A DNA stretch of 64,000 nucleotides, taken from assembly GCA_030583925.1 (NCBI GenBank), contig CP129482.1, positions 1,178,001 through 1,242,000 on the forward strand. The letters are read 5' to 3'. This document shows positions 52,370-60,082 of this stretch, one piece after another (positions within the stretch are counted from its first letter, which is position 1; every line of letters begins with the position of its first letter). The notes beneath the pieces are model-generated. The model made no database searches. It had not been told where the DNA came from and saw only the letters and a list, made by a program, of their open reading frames with translations. The DNA comes from Anaerolineales bacterium. GTDB lineage: Bacteria > Chloroflexota > Anaerolineae > Anaerolineales > Villigracilaceae. Position numbers and translations under genes: made by a program.

Positions 52370-53278
52370 TTATGGCGTTTGAGCGCAGCGGAAGCCGACG
52401 CCGTCATACACATCGTCTTTGCCATACCAGAGGCGATAGGCAGAGCGTCCGAAGCCGAAGGTGAAATTCCACGAGCCGCCGCGCATCGAGCGGTATTCTG
52501 TGATGGCTGGGTCTACGCCTTGCGGGTTGGTCGGCTCTGAAATTGCATAGTAGTTTTGGATGGAACTGTTGAACGGGTCAACTTCGATGAAGGCGTCGTG
52601 CACCCATTCCCAAACGTTGCCCGCCATGTCGAGCGCGCCGTAGGAGCTGGCTCCGTCTGGGAAACTGCCGACAGGCGCGGTGCGGACGAATCCGTCGCAA
52701 CCGATTTCGGTGTTTGGCATCAACGAGGCGTCCACTTGGTTTTCGTCGTCGAAGTTTCCTTTGCGGCAATCGAAGTCATTGCCCCAAGGGTAAACGCTTT
52801 TTATGTTTGTTTTGCTGTTCCACGTCGCCGCTTTTTCCCATTCGGCTTCGGTGGGGAGGCGCTTGCCTGCCCAGGCGCAGAAATTTTTAGCGTCTACCCA
52901 CGAGACGAAAGCAACGGGGTGATCGGAGTAGGCTGGGTCGTCGTAATAGACGGTGGAGGCGGGCGTTTGGCACGCGCCAGCGTCCATACATTGCGCGTAC
53001 ATGGAGTTTGTGACTTCAGTGCGATCTATCCAAAACGCATCGAGCGTGACGGGGTGCGCGGGGCGTTCGTCTGTCAAGCCGTTGTCGTCGCCCATGATGA
53101 ATTGCCCAGCGGGGACGAAGACGGCGTCTGGGCGTTCGGCAGGGATTACGATATCGCCATTCGACGGCGCGAGTTGGCTAGGAGCGCTTGAGGTCGTCGA
53201 GATCGGAGCGCCTGAATTTGGCGCGCATCCGCTGATAACCAGAATCAAAAGTGGGAGGAGTAGCTTGACGGAGCGCAT
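52370..53278 (-). CDS. FGE/SUMF1-domain lipoprotein
   Basis: 302 residues with a lipoprotein signal (LVISGC, Cys18). Formylglycine-generating-enzyme-type fold: FVPAGQFIMGDDNG, HPVTLDAFWIDRTEVTN, CAWAGKRLPTEAEWEKAA, GNVWEWVHD and RGGSWNF...GFRCA. Many family members are not sulfatase activators but bind calcium or ligands. The copper-binding cysteine pair of true FGE is not evident. It starts 15 bases after livF, so it may ride on the liv operon. Confidence 0.8.
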   Translation of the reverse strand: MRSVKLLLPLLILVISGCAPNSGAPISTTSSAPSQLAPSNGDIVIPAERPDAVFVPAGQFIMGDDNGLTDERPAHPVTLDAFWIDRTEVTNSMYAQCMDAGACQTPASTVYYDDPAYSDHPVAFVSWVDAKNFCAWAGKRLPTEAEWEKAATWNSKTNIKSVYPWGNDFDCRKGNFDDENQVDASLMPNTEIGCDGFVRTAPVGSFPDGASSYGALDMAGNVWEWVHDAFIEVDPFNSSIQNYYAISEPTNPQGVDPAITEYRSMRGGSWNFTFGFGRSAYRLWYGKDDVYDGVGFRCAQTP

Positions 53279-53293
53279 GAATCGAGGCAGGCG

Positions 53294-54007
53294 TTATTCG
53301 ATTCCGAGATACGCCTTTTGCACTTCAGGATCGTTTTTGAGTTTGTCGGCTTTGTCGCCCAGCACAATTTCGCCAGTCTGCAAGACGTAGCCGCGATGCG
53401 CGATCGAGAGCGCCATCAACGCGTTTTGTTCAACGAGCAGGATGGTGACGCCTTCTTTGTTGATCTCGACGATGGTGTCGAAAATCAATTCGACCAGCAC
53501 CGGGGCGAGTCCCATGGAGGGTTCGTCCATCAACAAGAGGCGCGGCGACGCCATCAAGGCACGACCGGTTGCAAGCATTTGTTGTTCGCCGCCGGAGAGG
53601 GTGCCTGCCAGTTGGTGTCGTCGTTCTTTCAATCGTGGAAAGAGATTGAAAACGCGGTCGAGGTTGCGGGTGACTTCTTGCTTGTCCTTGCGGCTGAAGG
53701 CGCCCATCTCAAGGTTTTCCGTGACGGACATGCGGGCGAATACGCCGCGTCCCTCGGGGACCATCGAGACGCCTTTGTAGACGACCTCGTGCGGTTTGTA
53801 GTGGATGAGGTCTTCGCCGTCCAATGTGATTTGCCCTTCCCTCGGTTTCAACAAACCAGAAATAGTGCGAAGGGTGGTTGTCTTCCCGGCGCCGTTTCCG
53901 CCGATGAGAGTCACGATCTCGCCTTTTTCTATTTTGAGGCTAATTCCATTGAGCGCGTGGATATTGCCGTAATAGGTGTGGATGTTGTCAACGTTGAGCA
54001 TTGTCAT
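53294..54007 (-). CDS. livF: Branched-chain amino-acid ABC transporter ATPase LivF
   Basis: 237 residues. Walker A GGNGAGKTT, signature LSGGEQQML, Walker B LLLMDEPSMGLAP. The protein matches the LivF size and the MVPEGRGVFARMSVTENL segment. It powers import with LivG. Three bases separate it from livG. Confidence 0.94.
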   Translation of the reverse strand: MTMLNVDNIHTYYGNIHALNGISLKIEKGEIVTLIGGNGAGKTTTLRTISGLLKPREGQITLDGEDLIHYKPHEVVYKGVSMVPEGRGVFARMSVTENLEMGAFSRKDKQEVTRNLDRVFNLFPRLKERRHQLAGTLSGGEQQMLATGRALMASPRLLLMDEPSMGLAPVLVELIFDTIVEINKEGVTILLVEQNALMALSIAHRGYVLQTGEIVLGDKADKLKNDPEVQKAYLGIE

Positions 54008-54010
54008 TGT

Positions 54011-54832
54011 TTAGCTCGCCTTCTTGCCGCTATGGCGCTCGTGCGCCGTTTCCATGCCTTCGGTGGCGGCGCCGCGTCCCAAATATGCCTCGATCACGCG
54101 CTCGTTGCGTTGGATCTCGGCAGGAGTCCCATGCGCGATCTTTTCGCCGTAATCCAGCACGGTGACTTGTTCCGAAATTCCCATCACCACCCGCATGTGA
54201 TGTTCGATGAGTAGGATGGTGATTCCAAGTTCGTCGCGCAAGCGGCGGATGAAAACTGTGAGGTCTTCTGATTCACGCGGGTTCATGCCTGCGGAGGGTT
54301 CATCGAGCAAGAGTAGTTTGGGCTTGGTGGCAAGCGCGCGCGCGATCTCGAGCCGTCTTTGCGCACCGTAGGGCAGGTTGCGCGCCAGCATATCGCCCTG
54401 CCCTTTGAGTCCCACAAACTCAAGCAGACGCTGCGCTTCAGCCATAGCGGCCCTTTCCTCCTCTTTCACCGACTTGGTTCCTAAGATGGCGCTAAAGAAA
54501 GATTTATGCAGGAATACATGCTCGCCCACAAGGATGTTTTCCAGCGCGGTCATATCCGCAAAGAGGCGGATGTTTTGGTACGTGCGTGCGATGCCGAGCC
54601 GTGCGATCTGATCCGGACGAAGCGAGCGGGTCGCAGTTCCCTCGAATCGGATCTCCCCTTCGTCCGCTTTTGCGAAGCCGGTAATGCAGTTGAAGAAGGT
54701 TGTCTTGCCTGCGCCATTGGGACCGATGATGCTGACGATCGAGTTCTCCGGGATCTCAAAATCCACGGAGTTAACGGCGACCAGTCCGCCGAACCGTTTG
54801 GTAACTTTGCTCGTTGTGAGAATAGCTGTCAT
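54011..54832 (-). CDS. livG: Branched-chain amino-acid ABC transporter ATPase LivG
   Basis: 273 residues from ATG 54832. Walker A GPNGAGKTTFFNCITGF, LPYGAQRRLEIARAL signature with Tyr-Gly in place of Ser-Gly (normal for LivG), Walker B LLLLDEPSAGMNP. The C-terminal extension is typical of LivG. A longer frame to 54922 overlaps livM and is rejected. Confidence 0.94.
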   Translation of the reverse strand: MTAILTTSKVTKRFGGLVAVNSVDFEIPENSIVSIIGPNGAGKTTFFNCITGFAKADEGEIRFEGTATRSLRPDQIARLGIARTYQNIRLFADMTALENILVGEHVFLHKSFFSAILGTKSVKEEERAAMAEAQRLLEFVGLKGQGDMLARNLPYGAQRRLEIARALATKPKLLLLDEPSAGMNPRESEDLTVFIRRLRDELGITILLIEHHMRVVMGISEQVTVLDYGEKIAHGTPAEIQRNERVIEAYLGRGAATEGMETAHERHSGKKAS

Positions 54833-54842
54833 GATGACCTCG

Positions 54843-56564
54843 TCAATCCGTTGCGGCCGCGTCGGAATGATGGAGTTCCCTTTGGGTCGCCTGAGCGGGC
54901 CAGATGCCCTCCGGTTTGGCAAGCATCATAATGATGAGCGTCAAGCCGTAGAGCAGGTAACGGAACTCGGATACTTCGCGCAAGAGTTCAGGCATACCGA
55001 TTAACACGATTGCGCCGACGATCACGCCCGGAATACTGCCCATGCCGCCGACGATAATCAGCGCCACAACGTTGATCGAAACGATCAATTGCATACTGCT
55101 GGCGAAGATCGAACCGATCAGAACGGTAAAGATCGCGCCGCCTAATCCGGCGAACGCGGCTCCGAGCATATAGGCAAGCAGTTTCGTTTGAATGAGATTC
55201 ACGCCCAGCGCTTCGGCAACATCTTCGTCCTCGCGAATCGCCATCCATGCGCGACCGAGCCGTGATTCTCTTAGGCGCCAGGCAATAAACGCAACGAGGA
55301 TCGCGCTGGCAACCGCAATATAGTAGATGTCCTGCGGCTGTCCTAACTCGATGCCGTCGCAAATACGCGGCACATCAACCTTGACGAACGGCTCTAAGAA
55401 GCCGATGCATGGTTTTTGAATGCCGATGATTCCGCGCGGTCCGCCGAAGAACGGCGCGAGGAAATCCGAGCCCGCCAACAAGCGGACGATCTCGCCAAAT
55501 CCAAGAGTGGCGATGGCGAGATAATCACCGCGTACGCCGAGTACCGGTAAACCCAGGAAGGCGCCGAATAGCGTAGCGACCAGCACGGCAATCGGAACCG
55601 AAACCCAAAAAGGAATATGCTGTAGACCGTATTCACCGTATGATGTCAGCAAGCCGACTGTGTACGCGCCGACTGCGTAGAAGGCTACGAAACCCAAATC
55701 CAATAGACCGGCAAACCCGAGAGTGATATTCAACCCCAAGCCCATCAGAATATACAGACTGATAATAACGATCACTTGGGCAATGAAAGGACCTGAAACG
55801 CGCGGAAGCCCCAGAGCCACAAACGCCAACACGGCAAATAGAGCAATTCGCATTGAAGTCTGTCCGCTTTTGGGGAGACTGTTGTAGCCGGCTTTGATAC
55901 TGTCGCCTTTAGCGGACCAGAGGACAGTCCAGAGGACGATCGCGACAAGGAAAATAACGGCGCCATTGGTTGTCATGCCGGTCTGGCCGAAGAGATATTT
56001 AGCGGTGCGTTCCCACACGCCTTCTTGGCTGACCATAACCACGCGGAAGACTCCCGAGAAGAGCGCCATAAACACCAGCACTAACAAACTGCGGGAGATG
56101 GGACGCTGAACTGCCTCAGGAAGTAAAAGAAACGCCGCGCCGAGAAGACCCGTCGCCGATCCGAACGCTATCAAAGTCCACGCATTCGAAACGCCCTTTT
56201 GGAATGTCAGAATATCATATAACGCTGGAGAGGCATTCAAAAAAACGGAACGGAGGTTGATCTGGCTGCCAATCCATACGAAAACCGTGAGCGTGAGTCC
56301 TGTAAACAAACCTGCAATCGCTCCAGCCAAAAGGATCGTTGAGGGTTTCCTTTGGCTTTGTGCGGCAGAAATTTGTCGGGAGGCGATGTATCCGGTGAGG
56401 GCGCTTGTGGCGAGTAGGATGAATTGACCGAGAGTGATAACGCCTTCGATAACAAACCGCTTGGTAAAAACCTCCACCATGCCGATCAAGCACAAAAAGA
56501 TAGCGACTGCGCCGCCGATCAACCCGACCTTGGTAGCCGCCCAGAGAAAATTCTCGTTTTTCAT
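54843..56564 (-). CDS. livM: Branched-chain amino-acid ABC permease LivM with long N-terminal extension
   Basis: 573 residues. Residues about 255-555 are a standard LivM permease (LNITLGFAGLLDLGFVAFYAVGAYT, LPVLGVRGDYLAIATLGFGEIVRLL, MAIREDEDVAEALGVN). The first 240 residues hold five or six further membrane spans absent from typical LivM (300-430 residues). Could be an accessory membrane domain. Ten bases from livG. Confidence 0.92.
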   Translation of the reverse strand: MKNENFLWAATKVGLIGGAVAIFLCLIGMVEVFTKRFVIEGVITLGQFILLATSALTGYIASRQISAAQSQRKPSTILLAGAIAGLFTGLTLTVFVWIGSQINLRSVFLNASPALYDILTFQKGVSNAWTLIAFGSATGLLGAAFLLLPEAVQRPISRSLLVLVFMALFSGVFRVVMVSQEGVWERTAKYLFGQTGMTTNGAVIFLVAIVLWTVLWSAKGDSIKAGYNSLPKSGQTSMRIALFAVLAFVALGLPRVSGPFIAQVIVIISLYILMGLGLNITLGFAGLLDLGFVAFYAVGAYTVGLLTSYGEYGLQHIPFWVSVPIAVLVATLFGAFLGLPVLGVRGDYLAIATLGFGEIVRLLAGSDFLAPFFGGPRGIIGIQKPCIGFLEPFVKVDVPRICDGIELGQPQDIYYIAVASAILVAFIAWRLRESRLGRAWMAIREDEDVAEALGVNLIQTKLLAYMLGAAFAGLGGAIFTVLIGSIFASSMQLIVSINVVALIIVGGMGSIPGVIVGAIVLIGMPELLREVSEFRYLLYGLTLIIMMLAKPEGIWPAQATQRELHHSDAAATD

Positions 56565-56583
56565 AGCGTCGAATTATCCTCTC

Positions 56584-57651
56584 TCAAGCCTTTTGCTTGG
56601 ACAACCGTTCGCCTAAAATGCCTTGCGGACGGAACAAAAGGATCATCACCAGCATGGTATAAGCGATAGCGTCTTTAAGTTGATAGGCGCGGGGTATCCC
56701 CAAGCCTTCAAGGAATAACGATGGACCGACGGACTCGAATACGCCCAAAACCAGTCCTCCCACCATCGCGCCCGGTATATTGCCGATGCCGCCAAGCACG
56801 GCGGCAGTGAAGGCTTTGACGCCCGGCGTAAAGCCCATGAAAAAATCCACCTGACGATAGACGAGCGCAAAGAGCACGCCAGCCGCGCCCGCCATTGCGG
56901 CGCCGAATGCAAAAGTGAACACAATGACGCTGTTCACATCAATGCCCATCAAGGCGGCTGTATCTTTGTTTTCTGATACCGCTCGCATGGCTTTCCCTAC
57001 CTTTGTATACATCACCACGATATACATAGCGATCATCATGATCAAGGCGGCTATGATAACAATCACTTGCGTCTTTAGCAGTTCGATGCCGAAAATATTC
57101 CAACTTCCAGTCAACGCTTTAACTGTTGGATAGGCATATTTGCCGGGACCAAAAAAACCGCGAAACGCGTACTCGATAAAGAACGACGCGCCGAACGCGC
57201 TGATCAAAGGCACTAAACGCGGCGCGTTTCGCAATGGCCGATACGCGATTCGTTCTACCAGCATGGCGATGGACGCTGACACTACCATGGCAAATAAAAT
57301 GGGGATAACGAGACCGAAGAATGGATTTGCATCAACAAAACCGATACCATTAAGCCAAGTGGCGGCGAAGTAGCCGCCAAACGCGCCCGTCATGAAAATA
57401 TCGCCGTGCGCGAAGTTGATCATCCGAAGGATGCCGTATACCATTGTATACCCCAGCGCGATCAGAGCGTAAATGCTCCCCTGTGCGACCCCAAAGACGA
57501 CAAAATCAGTCCACTGTTCGCCGGTATATTTTCCATTGCGGATCGTAACGTAAGTTCCTACTACGATCATTGCAACGATCAATATCCGGAATCCCCACAA
57601 AAAAACTGTAACCGCTAAATCCACCAATCGTTCGCCAGTTGTGGTTCGCAT
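56584..57651 (-). CDS. livH: Branched-chain amino-acid ABC permease LivH
   Basis: 355 residues, eight to nine membrane spans, with GSIYALIALGYTMVYGILRMINFAHGDIFMTGAF (conserved LivH start) and VLGGIGNIPGAMVGG. About 40 residues longer than usual at the N-terminus, forming one more span. Excellent ribosome-binding site GAGGAGGAG ten bases before the ATG. Confidence 0.94.
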   Translation of the reverse strand: MRTTTGERLVDLAVTVFLWGFRILIVAMIVVGTYVTIRNGKYTGEQWTDFVVFGVAQGSIYALIALGYTMVYGILRMINFAHGDIFMTGAFGGYFAATWLNGIGFVDANPFFGLVIPILFAMVVSASIAMLVERIAYRPLRNAPRLVPLISAFGASFFIEYAFRGFFGPGKYAYPTVKALTGSWNIFGIELLKTQVIVIIAALIMMIAMYIVVMYTKVGKAMRAVSENKDTAALMGIDVNSVIVFTFAFGAAMAGAAGVLFALVYRQVDFFMGFTPGVKAFTAAVLGGIGNIPGAMVGGLVLGVFESVGPSLFLEGLGIPRAYQLKDAIAYTMLVMILLFRPQGILGERLSKQKA

Positions 57652-57682
57652 GAGCGGTACTCCTCCTCAAACAAAAATGAGA

Positions 57683-57710
57683 GGAGGAGCGGGCATCAGC
57701 CCGCTCCTCC
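57683..57710 (-). other. Intercistronic hairpin between livK and livH
   Basis: Perfect 12-bp GC-rich stem GGAGGAGCGGGC/GCCCGCTCCTCC with a four-base loop; on the minus strand followed by TCTCATTTTTG. It probably acts as a partial terminator or stabiliser that lets the binding protein be made in excess over the permeases. Confidence 0.75.
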
Positions 57711-57725
57711 ATTTCGTTCAAAAGC

Positions 57726-59048
57726 TTACGGATAAACTTTCTTCGGGTTGGGGTTAGCCGCATCTTGCGGGTTCCAAGAAGCGGGATCAGCGTTCACAAC
57801 CTGATAGACCGCGATAACGGGCGCGCCGCAGTCGCCGGAGGCAGAGCAGCTCAAAGTACCGGTAATCCCGTTGAAATCTTTGGTCGCGTAGATCGCATCG
57901 CGCAACGCCTGTTTCGGAACATAGACGGTCCCGTCCGCTTCGACGACAGCCACCTGCTCGAGAGCCGCGAACAAAATGTTCGTAGCGTCATAAGCGTGAG
58001 CGTGGAAGATCGAGAGCGGCGCTTCGCCATATTTCGCTTGGTGCTTCTCAATGAAGGACTTGTAGGCATCGGGGAAGGCGCTGAAGTCAGGGCTGGAGAG
58101 GTACATGCCTTCGACGTTTGGCCCGGCTGCCGCGAGGAAGTCCGGCGTGAAGATGCCATCGGAGCCAGCCAACGCCACATTCTCGAGACCAGCGATCTCA
58201 CGAACCTGCGCGGTGATGAAACCACCGGCAGCCACGAAGACCGGATAGTACAGGAATTCGGGCGCACCCGCGGCGATGGAAGTCAGCACTGGGCGCATAT
58301 CGGTCGCATCCTTGGCAACCGCTTCTTGAGCGACGATTTCGCCGCCGAGAGCGACGAAGTTATCGGCGAATACCTGTTGCAGGGCTTCCGCGTACGCGGA
58401 ACCATCGTGGATGGTCGCGGCTTTGCGAGCGCCGAGAACGTTGTAGGCGAACTCAGCCACGGCTTTGCCTTGGAAGGCATCGCTGTGAGCGGTGCGGAGG
58501 TAGCCAGCGTAATCGGGACCGCGGTTCGGGTCGGTCAGCGCCGGGCGAGTGTTCGAGGGGGAGATCGTGGTCAAGCCGGCGTTCGTGATCGCGGCAATAC
58601 CGCCGACGGTTTCATCAGAGCACGCGGAACCGATGAGACCGACGAGGGAAGTGTCAGCCGCGAGTTTCGCCGCGGCGGTCGCGCCGCCATCGGGTGTGCA
58701 CAAGGCATCTTCTGTGGTCAACAGAATATCGTGACCGAGCAGTGTGCCGCCTTTATCGTCAATCGCGATCTCGACGCCGCGCTTGGAATCTTCACCCAAG
58801 GTGCCGTCGGCGCCGGAGAGAACACCCCAGTACGCAAGGTGGACGGGTTCGCCCGGAGCGATCTTGACACAACCGAGTGCATCGGTACATTCGTACGCGG
58901 CGGGGGCTTCCGTAGCGGGCGCTTCGGTCGCGGGGGCTTCCGTAGCGGGCGCTTCGGTCGCGGGGGCTTCCGTCGGGGTCGTACCGCAAGCCGCAAGGAC
59001 GAGGCTCGCGAGGACCAGCAACGAAAGCAAAACATTGAAGCGTTTCAT
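57726..59048 (-). CDS. livK: Branched-chain amino-acid ABC substrate-binding protein LivK/LivJ
   Basis: 440 residues. Lipoprotein signal MKRFNVLLSLLVLASLVLAAC (Cys21), then a stalk of five TEAPA units encoded by tandem 30-bp DNA repeats, then a two-lobed periplasmic binding fold: AYWGVLSGADGTLGEDSKRGVEIAID, LIGSACSDETVGGIAAI, DAFQGKAVAEFAYNVLGA. Binds Leu/Ile/Val or related amino acids. The strong site GGAGGAG lies nine bases upstream. The long leader is described separately. Confidence 0.92.
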   Translation of the reverse strand: MKRFNVLLSLLVLASLVLAACGTTPTEAPATEAPATEAPATEAPATEAPAAYECTDALGCVKIAPGEPVHLAYWGVLSGADGTLGEDSKRGVEIAIDDKGGTLLGHDILLTTEDALCTPDGGATAAAKLAADTSLVGLIGSACSDETVGGIAAITNAGLTTISPSNTRPALTDPNRGPDYAGYLRTAHSDAFQGKAVAEFAYNVLGARKAATIHDGSAYAEALQQVFADNFVALGGEIVAQEAVAKDATDMRPVLTSIAAGAPEFLYYPVFVAAGGFITAQVREIAGLENVALAGSDGIFTPDFLAAAGPNVEGMYLSSPDFSAFPDAYKSFIEKHQAKYGEAPLSIFHAHAYDATNILFAALEQVAVVEADGTVYVPKQALRDAIYATKDFNGITGTLSCSASGDCGAPVIAVYQVVNADPASWNPQDAANPNPKKVYP

Positions 59049-59229
59049 TTTCTTACTCCTCCGAAATTTTTGTTAATGATAGTGAGATAGTACCCTTGTG
59101 GCGGGTACAACAACCCGGCGGACAACGCTCTTCAAAGTCGGCATCACCTCCTTCGGTGAATTTTCCTGCTTTATGTACAAAGAGAGCCGGAGAAAGTTCC
59201 CTTGGGACGAAATTTCTCACGGCTGGCGA
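59049..59229 (-). promoter_or_regulatory. Structured 5' leader of the liv operon
   Basis: About 180 bases between the predicted start point (59229) and livK. Elements in order on the minus strand: an 11-bp hairpin with one bulge (59224-59185, arms AGCCGTGAGAAA and TTTCTCCGGCT); a small CTTT/AAAG hairpin; hairpin TCACC-GAAGGA-GGTGA (59159-59144) whose loop carries a Shine-Dalgarno core; a Val-rich mini-ORF (59144-59073); and two mutually exclusive hairpins sharing 59103-59106 (GGGT...ACCC 59116-59103 and GTACCC...GGGTAC 59108-59090). No T-run follows, so control of translation or RNA stability is more likely than simple termination. Confidence 0.65.
59073..59144 (-). CDS. Valine-rich leader peptide mini-ORF of the liv operon
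   Basis: 23 codons starting ATG 59144 and stopping TAA 59073-59075. The peptide begins MPTLKSVVRRVVV and contains seven valines, including a VVV run at the point where alternative hairpins diverge. The sequence AAGGAGGTGAT just upstream is a full complement of the 16S rRNA 3' tail but sits too close to the ATG for ideal spacing; TTG at codon 4 has better spacing. Stop is 24 bases before livK. Whether it is translated is unproven. Confidence 0.5.
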   Translation of the reverse strand: MPTLKSVVRRVVVPATRVLSHYH

Positions 59230-59235
59230 TTGCTA

Positions 59236-59264
59236 ATAGTAAAACAAATATGTTCTTGGGTCAA
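59236..59264 (-). promoter_or_regulatory. Promoter of the liv operon
   Basis: On the minus strand TTGACC (59264-59259), exact 17-base spacer, TACTAT (59241-59236). It places the start of transcription about 180 bases upstream of livK. Confidence 0.75.
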
Positions 59265-59278
59265 GTGCTTGCGGAATA

Positions 59279-59401
59279 GGGGAGTGGCGAAAAGGGTGGG
59301 TTAAATTCTTTCCTTGCCACAGAGATCACTGAGATCATTGAGAAGAAACTCAAAATCTCTGTGCGCTCTGTGGCTTGACTTACCAAATTAGCTACTCCGC
59401 G
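59279..59401. repeat. CACAGAG-type palindromic repeat, copy f, with outer arms
   Basis: Core 59315-59375 (TTGCCACAGAGATCACTGAGAT...CTCTGTGCGCTCTGTGGC) is flanked by GGGGAGTGGC and GCTACTCCG, themselves roughly complementary. The tail ACCAAATTAGCTACTCC matches copy d. Confidence 0.75.
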
Positions 59402-59456
59402 GAATAGGGTTTTACGGTTTCATCAATTGACCTCTTGTATAAGTATTTCTTGCTCT

Positions 59457-59500
59457 GTCGCAGAGTTCACAGAGACCATTGACCCCTTTTCTCTGTGGCG
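59457..59500. repeat. CACAGAG-type repeat, copy g (short)
   Basis: TCGCAGAGTTCACAGAGACC...TCTCTGTGGCG just after the end of the cNMP-binding gene. The gap 59402-59456 has no gene. Confidence 0.65.
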
Positions 59501-59520
59501 GATGGGCTTTTGCAAGAGTT

Positions 59521-60024
59521 CTAATCTTTGGGCGGCGGTTTATACAACAACTGCTCTCGGATGCGCAGATCGGTGTTGCGAATTTTCATCGCCAGGTCAG
59601 CCGCGAGATTGTGCATCAACCGGTACCCAAGTTGCGGATACGTCTCGCACAACATGATCAATTTATCGCGCGGGACGATCAACAAACGCGTATCCGCTTG
59701 TGTGGCGCAAGCAGACGCCGACCTCAGCCCTTCATCCACTAACGCCACCTCGCCGAACGATTGCCCTCGGCGCAGTGTGGCGATCACATGATTCTCAGGG
59801 GTTGTATCGGTCGCGCTTACCAATGCCGGGTCAACAAAAATATCCACCTCGCCTTGAGCGATAATGTACAACTCCTTGCTGGAGGAGTTTTCCTTAAAGA
59901 TCAAATCGTCCTTTTGGTAGGTGGCTTCCTGACAAAGATTTGCCACCAACTCTAATTGAGTTGGCGTGAATTGAAAGAAGATATCGCTTTGTTTCAAGAA
60001 GTTAACGATTGTCGGATTTGACAT
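59521..60024 (-). CDS. Cyclic-nucleotide-binding-domain protein
   Basis: 167 residues from ATG 60024. A single cNMP-binding fold: NFLKQSDIFFQFTPTQLELVA, ELYIIAQGEVDIFV and RRGQSFGEVALVDEGLRSASACA (phosphate-binding cassette with FGEVAL and RSA). No DNA-binding domain follows, so it is a stand-alone sensor or partner protein. A longer start at 60060 is possible but lacks support. Confidence 0.8.
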   Translation of the reverse strand: MSNPTIVNFLKQSDIFFQFTPTQLELVANLCQEATYQKDDLIFKENSSSKELYIIAQGEVDIFVDPALVSATDTTPENHVIATLRRGQSFGEVALVDEGLRSASACATQADTRLLIVPRDKLIMLCETYPQLGYRLMHNLAADLAMKIRNTDLRIREQLLYKPPPKD

Positions 60025-60082
60025 GAAACCTCTGGCTGACTTGAAGTGTAGCATAAACAAAAGGGGAGTGCAACGCTTCTTT

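Noticed and set aside
58903-58980. Tandem repeat as a possible CRISPR or phase-variation tract
   Set aside because: It is an in-frame 30-bp repeat encoding the TEAPA stalk of LivK; length changes would keep the frame.
57765-59090. 441-residue plus-strand open frame antisense to livK
   Set aside because: It exists because of codon bias in livK. Composition is Arg/Gly-rich with tandem repeats from the TEAPA stalk, with no ribosome-binding site and no family match.
59073-59224. Glycine riboswitch in the liv leader, suggested by CACCGAAGGAG
   Set aside because: The conserved CTCTCAGG-type segment and the overall three-stem core are absent; the hairpins found do not match that fold.
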